Positions 1 through 8,237 are shown, counted from the stretch's first letter. The stretch: 43,959 nt of DNA from Dysgonamonadaceae bacterium (GCA_031289145.1 JAITQA010000046.1:1-43959); one strand, 5' to 3'. Notes: a model not told the origin generated them from the letters alone. Numbers and translations: made by a program.

Positions 1-147
1 TTTTAGTTTACTTAACACTACTTATTAATTCCATAAATCCTCAATGGGGTGATCTTTGGAATAAAATAAGTAAAATGATATATTGAAGTTTCATAGCACC
101 TCAAAAAAAGTTTTAGCCATATGCGCTCGTTTCTCTTTTCATTTGTC

Positions 148-259
148 TTGAACCATGATTTTAGTAAGATTCACTTGATTATCAAGATTTAATCCTGTAA
201 ATCTTCTTAATCTTGGCAATCTTTTCAATCTTGTAAAAATCCAGGTTCAGACTATTTTG
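148..259. repeat. Small dispersed element with terminal inverted repeats, copy A
   Basis: This AT-rich block starts at the stop codon of the FGE-like gene at 252 and runs downstream of it. It is nearly the same as 2356-2449, which lies at the same place after the paralogous gene. The ends are an imperfect inverted repeat: GAACCATGATTTT on the left against the complement of AAAATCCAGGTTC on the right, 11 of 13 matching. The interior is built from repeats of an AATCTT(G)-type word. Copy A has about 18 extra bases of that word compared with copy B. It resembles REP- or MITE-like intergenic repeats, and it could also act as the 3' end of the transcript. The rest of 1-251 shows no gene. Confidence 0.7.
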
Positions 260-1304
260 TGCTGGAGGCTAAGCGGAAGCCCAGATTGCTGTAGCTAAAG
301 TCAGGCGAATTGAAATAGCGATACGGAACACGCACGTTCTCTTCAATGCTGCTCAAACTACCGCCACGAAGCACGCGACCATGGCCATACGAAGGCCCTG
401 CCGGATTGGTCTGCGAATCGCTGCTATAAGCGCCGTACGGATCGCTGCACCATTCACGAACATTGCCGCTCATGTCATAAATGCCTAACTCATTCGGCAA
501 TTTCTGTCCTGCCGGATGCATTTGTCCACCACTGTTTTCTGTATACCATGCCACATTGTCTGCCGTATTGCTGCCACTGTATTTGTACAGAGCGGATCGC
601 GCTCCACCCCTACAGGCATACTCCCATTCCGCTTCCGTGGGTAAACGATAGTTCTTGCCGGTTTGGGTATTGATTTTCCGGATAAATGCCTGTACATCGT
701 TCCAACTTACCCGTTCTACAGGCAGGTTGTCACCCTTGAAATAGGAAGGATTACTGTCCATGACTGCTTTCCATTGCGCCTGCGTGACTTCGTATTTACC
801 GATGTAAAAATCGCTTAGCGTAACCCGATGCGCCGGTTTTTCACTATCATAGCAGTCGTTGCCCTGCTCGGCGGTGCAGCCCATGGTGAATGTGCCGCCC
901 GCGACATAGACCATGTCGATGCCATACTGATTGCCCGTCACATTGTCTATCAAATTGCCAGATGGTTTGCCTTGCGCAGTACACAAATCGTATTGTTTTT
1001 TGGCATTGCGATCTTTTGGGTTCAGTTTCAGTATTTCGTTGTACTGCTGCGCCGCTTTTTCGTAGTTTTTTTCTTCGAAAGCATAATTCGCAATTGCAAG
1101 ATACTGAGAGCATTTGATGGCATCGTTGATTTGCTGAGCGACGTTTTGGGTCGTGTTTTCTTGCATTTCGAATAATCGAAGGTTTTTTATGGCACACGCA
1201 TAGTCGCCTGCCTCTAAGCACTTGTCCGCTTCCTGCCGGTAGTCCTGGCTGTAGGCCAAGCTGACGGTGCAGCATAAAACCAAGAGGATTGGTATTTGTT
1301 TCAT
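252..1304 (-). CDS. Exported TPR / formylglycine-generating-enzyme-like (SUMF1) protein, copy 1
   Basis: The 350-residue product starts with a signal peptide (residues 1-19, ending LAYSQ). A TPR-like helical stretch follows (about 65-108, with FEEKNYEKAAQQYNEIL), then an FGE-sulfatase/SUMF1-type domain (about 130-350). Its hallmarks are GGTFTMG, YEVTQAQW, RLPTEAEWEYACRGG, YDMSGNVREW and a terminal GFRLA. The C-terminal stretch (VPYRYFNSPDFSYSNLGFRL) has no cysteine pair of the kind used by true formylglycine-generating enzymes, so a binding or adaptor role is more likely than sulfatase activation. It is the last gene of the minus-strand run, 84 bases after the caspase gene. It is a close paralogue of the product at 2442-3476, with shared signal peptide, TPR and FGE domain, so the two arose by duplication. 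Function is unknown. Confidence 0.88.
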   Translation of the reverse strand: MKQIPILLVLCCTVSLAYSQDYRQEADKCLEAGDYACAIKNLRLFEMQENTTQNVAQQINDAIKCSQYLAIANYAFEEKNYEKAAQQYNEILKLNPKDRNAKKQYDLCTAQGKPSGNLIDNVTGNQYGIDMVYVAGGTFTMGCTAEQGNDCYDSEKPAHRVTLSDFYIGKYEVTQAQWKAVMDSNPSYFKGDNLPVERVSWNDVQAFIRKINTQTGKNYRLPTEAEWEYACRGGARSALYKYSGSNTADNVAWYTENSGGQMHPAGQKLPNELGIYDMSGNVREWCSDPYGAYSSDSQTNPAGPSYGHGRVLRGGSLSSIEENVRVPYRYFNSPDFSYSNLGFRLASSTK

Positions 1305-1388
1305 ATTGAATAAATTATGAATTGTTGTTATTTACCTTCGTCGACTTCGTTCAGGGAACAGGGTTGTTTGATCTTCATATTTTGCTGT

Positions 1389-2261
1389 TTATTTGTAAGC
1401 CACAATAACCGTATTTTCGGAAAAACGGCCAAACATCACAGGGACTTGGCTTTTTCCCGTTCCGGATGAGACTTTATTTCTTACATACGTGTACATCTCT
1501 TTTGCCGTCACTTTCTTGTCTTTATTCGTATCTGCTTTGCCCTTAAAGGCTTCTATCAGGTAATAGGTAAAAACGCCTTGTCCCAATTCTGTGTGCTCTT
1601 CCGAATATTGATTGCCACGGGAAGACATGAAAACAATAATATTATTTGTTTTCAGTTTCGATTGGTCATTAAAGGCTTTATAGTACCCGGCAATCGTGTC
1701 TGGCGGCAATGTTTTACTTTGCCCTTTCTTGCGTATACTACCGGCGTGACAGGCATCTGCAATACAAATTTTCACCTTTGCTTTTGATTTTTTGAAAGCA
1801 GATTGAATTTCTTCATGTTCAAGAAAAGTGGTATAATCACCACAGTCGTACTGGCAAAAGGCTCCATTTATGCCGTGTCCCGAAAAGAAGAAGATAATCC
1901 GGTCGGACGCTTTGGCTTTGGCGAATTTAGCACGCATTTCATTCAAAATATTCTTTTCCGTTGCTTTTTCATTCAGCAACAGCGCCACGTTCGGATTTTG
2001 TTTTCCGGAAGTCAGTACTTTATAAAAAGCCTGGGCATCGGAAGCCGCATATTTTAAATTGTCTTCCGGGTCTTCGTAGCGTGAAACGCCCACAATAACT
2101 GCATAAACCTCCGCTTGTAGTGTGAAGCAAGTGAATAATGCGAAGATTAATAGATTGATTTTTCTCCTGCTTAAAATCCTCACCCCCGGCCCCTCTCCAG
2201 AAGGAGAGGGGAGCGTGGGGCTTTCATGCCCTGGGGCGTTTGTTGGACATTTCTGTTTCAT
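1389..2261 (-). CDS. Caspase-family (peptidase C14) protease with repeat-derived N-terminus
   Basis: This is a caspase/metacaspase-like cysteine protease of up to 290 residues. After a hydrophobic export segment (about 36-51, INLLIFALFTCFTLQA) the p20-like fold begins at VYAVIVGVSRY. The catalytic His sits in FFFSGHGING and the catalytic Cys in CIADACHAGS, so the dyad looks intact. The domain ends with EMYTYV and a final beta strand. Residues 5-30 are encoded by a GC-rich REP-like repeat (hairpin at 2190-2211) read in frame. Without it the protein would read MKQK joined to the signal peptide. The start is therefore uncertain: ATG at 2261, or GTG at 2183 inside the repeat, which would give a normal signal peptide. 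The gene lies between two FGE-like paralogues. Caspase/FGE pairs are known from bacterial conflict and cell-death-type gene sets, but the role here is inference. Confidence 0.87.
   Translation of the reverse strand: MKQKCPTNAPGHESPTLPSPSGEGPGVRILSRRKINLLIFALFTCFTLQAEVYAVIVGVSRYEDPEDNLKYAASDAQAFYKVLTSGKQNPNVALLLNEKATEKNILNEMRAKFAKAKASDRIIFFFSGHGINGAFCQYDCGDYTTFLEHEEIQSAFKKSKAKVKICIADACHAGSIRKKGQSKTLPPDTIAGYYKAFNDQSKLKTNNIIVFMSSRGNQYSEEHTELGQGVFTYYLIEAFKGKADTNKDKKVTAKEMYTYVRNKVSSGTGKSQVPVMFGRFSENTVIVAYK
2190..2211. repeat. REP-like GC-rich hairpin inside the caspase gene
   Basis: A perfect 9-bp inverted repeat (CCCCTCTCC, loop AGAA, GGAGAGGGG) sits in a longer GC-rich block (about 2175-2235) unlike the AT-rich surroundings. 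Similar GC-rich hairpin repeats are scattered through many bacterial genomes. It falls inside the reading frame of the caspase gene and adds a stretch rich in Pro, Gly and Ser. Confidence 0.75.
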
Positions 2262-2277
2262 ACGTATAATGAATATA

Positions 2278-2306
2278 CCCCGCAGCCCCTGAAGGGGGAG
2301 TCGGGA
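2278..2306. repeat. Second short GC-rich REP-like repeat
   Basis: This is a GC-rich patch (CCCCGCAGCCCCTGAAGGGG and following bases) with a short inverted repeat CCCCT-GA-AGGGG at 2286-2297. It lies just upstream of the caspase start, about 75 bases from the repeat at 2190. Its composition differs sharply from the flanking AT-rich DNA. It is probably a related dispersed repeat; no coding role is seen. Confidence 0.45.
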
Positions 2307-2355
2307 TTAGATTTATCAATTGCAAATGTAGTCATTTTTTTATATTTCAATTGTT

Positions 2356-2449
2356 TTGAACCGTGATTTTAGTAAGATTTACTTGATTACCAAGATTTAA
2401 TCCTGTAAATCTTCTCAATCTTGTAAAAATCCCGGTTCAGACTATTTTG
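2356..2449. repeat. Small dispersed element with terminal inverted repeats, copy B
   Basis: This is a near copy of 148-259, starting at the stop codon of the FGE-like gene at 2442. The end inverted repeats (GAACCGTGATTTT against the complement of AAAATCCCGGTTC) match at 12 of 13 positions. It lacks about 18 bases present in copy A. Its position at the 3' end of both paralogues fits co-duplication of gene plus element. Confidence 0.7.
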
Positions 2450-3476
2450 AATTGGCGGCTAAGCGAAAGCCCAGAACGCTGTTGCGAAGACTGGGCGGGA
2501 AGTTGAGGCGAAACGGAACACGCACGTTCTGCACACTGCCGTACCAACTGCCGCCACGCCCCACGCGATGTGAGCCTGATGAAGGCCCAGTCGGGTTGGT
2601 TTGCAAACCGCTGCTGTAAGCGCCTTTCCAGTCGCTGCACCATTCCCAAACATTGCCGCTCATATCGTAAAGACTCAACTCGTTCGGTGATTTTTGTCCT
2701 ATCGGATGCGTTTGGTCGCCGCTGTTTTCCTTATACCATGCTACATCGTCGACTGTATTGCTGCCGCTGTATTTGTAGTGAGCGGAGTACGCTCCACCTC
2801 TACATGCATACTCCCATTCCGCTTCCGTGGGCAAACGGTATTTTTTGCCGGTTTGGGTATTGAGTTTCTTTATAAAAGCCTGTACATCGTCCCAATTTAC
2901 GTTTTCTACCGGCAGGGTGTCGCCCTTGAATTGCGAAGGATTACTACCCATGACCGCTTTCCATTGCGCCTGCGTGACTTCGTACTTGCCGATATAAAAA
3001 TCACTTAGCGTTACCTGATGCACAGGATTTTCAGCATCATTGCAGTCGTTGTCTTGCTCGGCGGTGCAACCCATGGTAAATGTGCCGCCCTTGACATACA
3101 CCATTTCAATGTCATCCTGATGAGCGCTTACATTTGCCGTTGGCTTCAGTTGGGCAATGCATACATCATATTGTTTTTTTGCTGAGCTGTCTTTCGGATT
3201 CAGTTTCAGTATTTTGTCGTACTGTTGCGCCGCTTTTTCGTAGTTTTTTTCTTCGAAAGCGTCATCTGCCAAAATGCGGGCTATCAGGCAGGTTTCCACA
3301 TTCCAAACTTCTTGATTTACGTCTTTTCCCGTATCATCGTGATAAAGTAACAGGTTGCGTTTTGCGCAATTGTAGTCACCTGCTTCTAAGCACTTGTCTG
3401 CTTCCTGCCGGTAGTCCTGGCAATAGGCCAAGCTGACGGTACAGAATAAAACTAATAAGATTGTTATTTTTCTCAT
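2442..3476 (-). CDS. Exported TPR / formylglycine-generating-enzyme-like (SUMF1) protein, copy 2
   Basis: This is a paralogue of the product at 252-1304, with the same layout: signal peptide (MRKITILLVLFCTVSLAYCQ), TPR-like segment (FEEKNYEKAAQQYDKIL), then an SUMF1/FGE-like domain with GGTFTMG, YEVTQAQW, RLPTEAEWEYACRGG, YDMSGNVWEW and GFRLA. The C-terminal region (VPFRLNFPPSLRNSVLGFRL) lacks the FGE cysteine pair. I place the start at 3476, giving 344 residues. The frame is open to 3503, but that start would overlap the kinase stop at 3494 and put nine polar residues before the signal peptide; 3476 also matches the start of the paralogue. The gene is 17 bases after the kinase gene, so co-expression is likely. 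A sensor, ligand-binding or substrate-adaptor role at the envelope is possible but unproven. Confidence 0.87.
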   Translation of the reverse strand: MRKITILLVLFCTVSLAYCQDYRQEADKCLEAGDYNCAKRNLLLYHDDTGKDVNQEVWNVETCLIARILADDAFEEKNYEKAAQQYDKILKLNPKDSSAKKQYDVCIAQLKPTANVSAHQDDIEMVYVKGGTFTMGCTAEQDNDCNDAENPVHQVTLSDFYIGKYEVTQAQWKAVMGSNPSQFKGDTLPVENVNWDDVQAFIKKLNTQTGKKYRLPTEAEWEYACRGGAYSAHYKYSGSNTVDDVAWYKENSGDQTHPIGQKSPNELSLYDMSGNVWEWCSDWKGAYSSGLQTNPTGPSSGSHRVGRGGSWYGSVQNVRVPFRLNFPPSLRNSVLGFRLAANSK

Positions 3477-3493
3477 AAGATTGTATTTATTTA

Positions 3494-5389
3494 TCAATTG
3501 CAATCCAATAATGCGCGTCTGACCTCAGCGGTGTTATTGAGTTTTTTTGCGTATTCGAAATGTTCTTTGATGTTCGAATCACACACTCCATCATTGATTG
3601 CTTTCATTGCTTTTCCTTTTTCAAGAAATTTGTTGTACCCCGTTGTATTGCCGGGGGATAGCTGGGAAATTTTTTTATAGAGCCGGTATGCTTCCTCCCA
3701 TCTTTTAGTGTTGAATGCCGCATCGGCCTGGCGCAAAGTTGTATTTATTTCCGCCTGCTTTTGCTTTTCCTGCTCTTCCTTTGATACACTCGCAGTATTT
3801 CCACTATTATTTTCCACGGGAACTGATGCTTCTTGCTTCGGTTCAGGGGTAGCAATCGCGACCGGTTCGTCAATGACTTCTTCGGCGGGTTCGTCAGTGA
3901 CTTCTGCAACCGATTCATAAACGACTTCTTCGACAGGGGCATCGGATTTTTTAGGAAATAAGAGGAGAATCGCTATCACAATGACTATTGATACTCCGAT
4001 TATTACCGACCATGAGAAGGTATGCTTGCCGTTTTTTTTACCTGTTTTCGTAGCATCATTTGTTTCAGCGTGAGTATTAATTTTTGGAACTACAGGAGAA
4101 GGCGTGACAACTTTATCGGCAATTAATTTTGTTTTTTCTTTCAGCCTTGTATCGCAATCGGCAATTTTTTGTTGCGTATCCGAATCTTCCGGTTTGTATT
4201 TCAAAGCCTTATGAAAACTATTTTTTGCCTCTAAATAGTTTTTGCTTGCAAAATATGCCGCACCTTTTTGAATCAAATCACGGAATAGGAGATCATTTTG
4301 CGCCAGTTTTTCTTCCTCTTGTAGTGCTCTTTTACAATTTGCTATTTTCCTGTTTAAGTCGTCATTGGTATTTATCCAATAATAGGCTTTTTGAAACTTA
4401 CTTAATGCTTCGTTCCATTTGCCGACATCGAAAAGTTTTTCTCCTTCGCTCAGTGCATTAGTGTAATCGGCTTCTCCAGCCATTAAAGCATTTTTAAAAG
4501 AATGTGCATCTTGAAAACGGTCAATACTTTTTATATTCATCGCTTTAAGTACAAGAAAATCCAAAAAAGCAGAGATATTGTTGTCTATATCCGAGGGGAA
4601 TGCCAAACCGGCAAAACCGGCGCTAATTGAACCACTATCAGGCGGCACCATTCCGGTGAGGCTGAAATATAAACTTGCACCCAAGGCATAAGTATCAATA
4701 GTGGGGCTAAATATTTTAAGCGAATTAATGTGGCTTTGTTCCGGAGGCGAAAACCCCTCTTTTCTGCCTGACAATAATTTACTGGTTTGTTTTACGTTTC
4801 CGGTTTCATCGTAGCTTAACGATATGCCAAAGTCTATCAGCAATGCTTTGTCCGTACTGTTGTCGATCAGGATATTGCTGGGTGTAATATCCAAATGCAG
4901 AATTTTTTTTTGGTGTACAAGTTCCAAAGCCGAAGCAATTTGGCTGATGTATTTTACCGAATCCTCCACAGAACATTTGCCTTTATCTTCCAGATTGATG
5001 CCATCAATATAATCCATCACGATGTAAGCGGTGTTGTTTTCTTCAAACACATCTATCACGCGCACAATATGCGGATGCTCCAGTGAGTTCAAAATGTGCG
5101 CTTCACTAATCAGTTTTTTACGCAAGCGGGCAAAATCCTCGCTTTTATCTGTGTTGGTGAAAGAAATAGTGGTGGTAGCATCTTTTCGGTAACAGAATTC
5201 CTTATAAAAAAATTCTTTAATAGCTACTCTTTGTTCGCCGGATTTTTTTAATCCCAAGTTAGTTGTCACATAAGAAATCCACGTAGCACGATAGGTTATA
5301 CCAAAACCACCGCCCCCCAGGTGCGCATCAATTCTGTATTTTCCTTGTTGCAGGATTGTTCCCGGTAATAAAGCCGAACTATTTTCCAT
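3494..5389 (-). CDS. Transmembrane Ser/Thr protein kinase with TPR repeats (PknB-type)
   Basis: This 631-residue protein has a eukaryotic-type kinase domain at the N-terminus. The glycine loop LGGGGFG is at 24-30, Lys58 in VAIKEF, Glu96 in the C helix, the catalytic loop HLDITPSN at 165-172 (Asp167, Asn172), DFG at 186-188 and SPPEQ in the activation segment. The usual HRD arginine is Leu, as in non-RD kinases. TPR-like helices follow (about 313-420), then one membrane span (459-479), an acidic Pro/Glu-rich linker with repeated EEV-type units, and an extracytoplasmic TPR-like segment (about 550-600). Unlike mycobacterial PknB it has no PASTA domains. Its first 11 bases overlap the end of the PP2C gene, which suggests translational coupling. 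It probably phosphorylates proteins read by the nearby FHA domains. Confidence 0.93.
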   Translation of the reverse strand: MENSSALLPGTILQQGKYRIDAHLGGGGFGITYRATWISYVTTNLGLKKSGEQRVAIKEFFYKEFCYRKDATTTISFTNTDKSEDFARLRKKLISEAHILNSLEHPHIVRVIDVFEENNTAYIVMDYIDGINLEDKGKCSVEDSVKYISQIASALELVHQKKILHLDITPSNILIDNSTDKALLIDFGISLSYDETGNVKQTSKLLSGRKEGFSPPEQSHINSLKIFSPTIDTYALGASLYFSLTGMVPPDSGSISAGFAGLAFPSDIDNNISAFLDFLVLKAMNIKSIDRFQDAHSFKNALMAGEADYTNALSEGEKLFDVGKWNEALSKFQKAYYWINTNDDLNRKIANCKRALQEEEKLAQNDLLFRDLIQKGAAYFASKNYLEAKNSFHKALKYKPEDSDTQQKIADCDTRLKEKTKLIADKVVTPSPVVPKINTHAETNDATKTGKKNGKHTFSWSVIIGVSIVIVIAILLLFPKKSDAPVEEVVYESVAEVTDEPAEEVIDEPVAIATPEPKQEASVPVENNSGNTASVSKEEQEKQKQAEINTTLRQADAAFNTKRWEEAYRLYKKISQLSPGNTTGYNKFLEKGKAMKAINDGVCDSNIKEHFEYAKKLNNTAEVRRALLDCN

Positions 5390-6437
5390 TTTCCTTCTTT
5401 TTAGCTGTATTTTCTTTTACTTTTTCGGTTTGAGGGTTTCTTTTTTTCTTCTCATTGAAGACACCCTGATTATTGAGCATTACCCAAAATGCAGCGCTTA
5501 ATGCAATGACAATTGCAATTATTATTAGCAAATACTTATTATTAAAAGCGCGTTTTTCCTTATTTGAATGGCTTGGATTGATAGCCCTGTTGGGAGTTTC
5601 GACTATTTCCTCTTTTTCTGCTTTTTCTTCTTCTTCAAGCGGCTTTGTTAACTCTTGTTGAAGTGTTTCGTCTTGTTCCTCCAATTGGATAGATGCTACC
5701 TGGAGCAGGATACAGGAAAAATTATCGTTGGCATTTTCTTCACAAAGCGATTTAATCCGGTCGATTTTATCCTGATTGCTGATGTTTTCAAATAGAATCT
5801 CAATCAGATTTTCATCGGAAACAGCTTCCAATATTCCATCGGAACATAAAAAGAAATAGTCGCCCGGATCTATGTTTTGCGTTTCATAGACATCTACTTT
5901 TGTCGGGCGATTGGACTTCCCGGAAATAGCATGCAGCAGTATATTTCTTTCAGGATGCACCAATGCCTGTTCTTCGGTTATTTCACCGATATCTACCAAG
6001 TGGTTCACATAAGAATGGTCTTTTGTTTGAAAAATAATGGCATTACTTCTCAAATGGTAAATTCGGCTATCGCCTGTATGCACCAAACTTGCTCCCAACT
6101 TGTTGAAACAGGCAAGCGTGAGGGTAGTTGCCATCCCTTTGGCATTCGGATTATTTTCGATGTAATGATCAAATTCATTTTCAGCGTGGTCTAATGCTTT
6201 TGAAAAGTATGTTTGATCATATTTTTCTGTTGGGTTGGAAGAAATGTAGTTTACAAACGAATTAAGGGCTAATTCGCTTGCAACTTCCCCCTTTTCACTA
6301 CCGCCGACTCCGTCACAAACGAGGTACAAGCCTTTTAGCGGATTTTCCGTCTTTTCATTGGGATATATAGCATCTTCATTATTTTCCCGTTTCCCTTTGT
6401 TATGTAAAAACTGATGTGGATATAGTTTTATTTCCAT
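5379..6437 (-). CDS. PP2C-family Ser/Thr protein phosphatase with C-terminal membrane anchor
   Basis: This 352-residue protein has the metal-binding PP2C motifs in order: RENNEDA (Asp22), CDGVGG (Asp42-Gly43), TGDSRIYHLR (Asp123), FLCSDGILEAVSD (Asp200) and NANDNFS (Asp238). All metal-coordinating aspartates seem present, so it should be an active Mg/Mn-dependent phosphatase. After a Glu-rich linker comes one membrane span (302-322, LLIIIAIVIALSAAFWVM) and a short Lys-rich tail. It overlaps the kinase gene by 11 bases and is the obvious partner that reverses its phosphorylation. It plays the part that PstP plays beside PknB in actinobacteria. Confidence 0.94.
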   Translation of the reverse strand: MEIKLYPHQFLHNKGKRENNEDAIYPNEKTENPLKGLYLVCDGVGGSEKGEVASELALNSFVNYISSNPTEKYDQTYFSKALDHAENEFDHYIENNPNAKGMATTLTLACFNKLGASLVHTGDSRIYHLRSNAIIFQTKDHSYVNHLVDIGEITEEQALVHPERNILLHAISGKSNRPTKVDVYETQNIDPGDYFFLCSDGILEAVSDENLIEILFENISNQDKIDRIKSLCEENANDNFSCILLQVASIQLEEQDETLQQELTKPLEEEEKAEKEEIVETPNRAINPSHSNKEKRAFNNKYLLIIIAIVIALSAAFWVMLNNQGVFNEKKKRNPQTEKVKENTAKKKENGK

Positions 6438-6458
6438 TGTTTTAATTATTATGCCGGT

Positions 6459-7067
6459 TTAGACCAATACTGTTTTACCTTTCGGTTGGTTCGAAACTAA
6501 CAGGGTAGCTTCTTTCTCATTTTTTGCTGTTTTATTTGATTTGAACACAATCTTGGTTCTACCTGCCTGAATAATATCGCTGTCTTGCAAGATATACTCA
6601 TCCCCTTTTTTTAAGGCTTGTAGTGTCACGGTGTTAATGAAAGTTCCATTCAAGCTGTTACAATCGGAAAGATAATATTCATATACATTTCTTTTGTTCT
6701 GCTCAACAGCAATAATAAAATGGTTACGACTCATGTAATCATCATCCGTTTCAACCATAATATCACATGGGCGAGTAGTTGATTTTTTCCCGATAATCTG
6801 GCGTCCAATCTTCAAAGAATAGGTTTGAAGCGGTGCATTTTCATCATGAACTACTAACCATCCAATACCATTATTTTCATTGCTATTTTCAGACGTCGGA
6901 CGATTTTCTGCGTTTCCCTGTATGCCCTGTTTTTCTACCAAAGGCTTTACATCTTGAGGGACAAATGTTTTTTTGCATATCGGGCATAAAACCGTTGGCG
7001 TTCCTTTTTCAAAAGCCGAATCTGCAACCTTTATTCTTGAAGCGCAATGCTCGCATTTAATCATCAT
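6459..7067 (-). CDS. FHA-domain protein with N-terminal zinc ribbon
   Basis: This 202-residue, probably cytoplasmic protein starts with a zinc-ribbon-like segment: CEHC at 5-8 and CPIC at 28-31, resembling the small MJ0042-type finger. A variable linker (about 40-68) precedes a forkhead-associated domain (about 70-178) with GKKSTTRPCDI, the binding-loop motif SRNH (113-116) and NSLNGTFIN (137-145). FHA domains bind phosphothreonine, so this is a likely reader of the kinase encoded two genes downstream. Two Met codons open the frame; either may be used. The gene lies 21 bases before the phosphatase gene. Confidence 0.9.
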   Translation of the reverse strand: MMIKCEHCASRIKVADSAFEKGTPTVLCPICKKTFVPQDVKPLVEKQGIQGNAENRPTSENSNENNGIGWLVVHDENAPLQTYSLKIGRQIIGKKSTTRPCDIMVETDDDYMSRNHFIIAVEQNKRNVYEYYLSDCNSLNGTFINTVTLQALKKGDEYILQDSDIIQAGRTKIVFKSNKTAKNEKEATLLVSNQPKGKTVLV

Positions 7068-7094
7068 AATTTTCTGATATTATTAGTGTTGACA

Positions 7095-8210
7095 TTACGC
7101 CCAATCGATCATGTCTGCGTTGGGATCGAAATCCATAGCATTATCTGCGAGTAAATCATCCGAATAGGATGAAGTATCAATTGGGATAGAATCATCCGTT
7201 CGTACATCAATAATATCTCCGTTTTCTTCATCAATATCCATTTCTACGACTTCTCCGGTTACAATATCCGTTAAGCGGACTGCATCTACAAGACCATTGC
7301 CGTTGGTATCAATAAGTTCACCGTATACCAGTTCTCCATCTTCCAATTCGATCAAGCCTTCCTCAATAAGTTCTCCGGTCACAACATCTTCGTCGATGGG
7401 TTCTTCGGGTTCATAAATCAAATTGTCGGAATCGACTTCAATTAATGCGTAATCGCCTACATCCAAATCGGTTGTTTGTACATCGGTCGAAATATCCGCT
7501 CTTGCAACGGAATTGATAAATTGTTGGTGTTGTTCCGGGGTCATTCGTTCCAATTCACTTGGATAATAGGTGGAATAAACGGTTCCTTCGTGAACGAAAA
7601 GACCGCCTGCCCCAAGCTCCATCCGGGCAATCAGTTGTGCATCGGAAAGCGGCATATCATCTTGCACCCAGGTAGCGATCGGGGCTACATCGTGAATGAC
7701 GATACCGTCATTTTCGTAAAATTCATGATCGGGATGGTTATAAATAGCTGCTGAAAATTGGGTTTTTTCCGCAGGATTCATTTCCGCCCATTCCTCTTTG
7801 TAGTAAGTACCATACCATCCGTCATGGTATTGAAAATAGCCGCCCGGCCCCACTTCGGCTCTTGCGGCGGCAAATGCTTCACCAAAACGCATATCATCCG
7901 TTACGCAGGTTGCTATCGGCAATTCTCCGTTGATCACATATCCGGTTTCACCGACTTGTTGCACTTGTTCTGCGGGTGTCGTCGGACTTACCGGCGTCTC
8001 TTCCGCTATTGGCTCTTCAGCTGTCTGAGAAGGCTCATCTTCCGGGTCATTTTTAGCCAAATGCGTATTTAAACCGAGAAAAACAGCTCCGGCAGCAGCT
8101 CCGGCGCCTGCTAAACCAAGATTGCGGATCGCAGCGCCTGATTTGGCCGCTTTTGCAGGCTGAACGCCTGGTTGTTGGATTACTTCTTCCAATTTTGTTT
8201 CTTCTTTCAT
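7095..8210 (-). CDS. Acidic protein with two internal repeats, function unknown
   Basis: This 371-residue protein is not assigned to a family. After a charged start there is a Gly/Ala-rich hydrophobic stretch (about 29-48) that could be a membrane span or anchor. Two related repeats of about 60 residues follow: 98-157 (PIATCVTDDM, EVGPGG, WYGTYYKEEW) and 177-235 (PIATWVQDDM, ELGAGG, VYSTYYPSEL). Each ends in a helix around MNPAEKTQF or MTPEQHQQF. The C-terminal third is very acidic and has a calcium-loop-like DTNGNGLVDAV (301-311). It sits between two FHA genes with gaps of about 27 bases, so it is probably a component or substrate of the same system. The acidic, Thr-rich linkers are plausible phosphorylation sites, which is inference. 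Confidence 0.85.
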   Translation of the reverse strand: MKEETKLEEVIQQPGVQPAKAAKSGAAIRNLGLAGAGAAAGAVFLGLNTHLAKNDPEDEPSQTAEEPIAEETPVSPTTPAEQVQQVGETGYVINGELPIATCVTDDMRFGEAFAAARAEVGPGGYFQYHDGWYGTYYKEEWAEMNPAEKTQFSAAIYNHPDHEFYENDGIVIHDVAPIATWVQDDMPLSDAQLIARMELGAGGLFVHEGTVYSTYYPSELERMTPEQHQQFINSVARADISTDVQTTDLDVGDYALIEVDSDNLIYEPEEPIDEDVVTGELIEEGLIELEDGELVYGELIDTNGNGLVDAVRLTDIVTGEVVEMDIDEENGDIIDVRTDDSIPIDTSSYSDDLLADNAMDFDPNADMIDWA

Positions 8211-8237
8211 AACTTTCTATTTATTAATAATTTAACA

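Noticed and set aside
828-1275. Several open frames of 75-142 residues opposite or out of frame with the FGE-like gene
   Set aside because: They are shadows of a gene with strong SUMF1 and TPR motifs; none has its own start context or domain.
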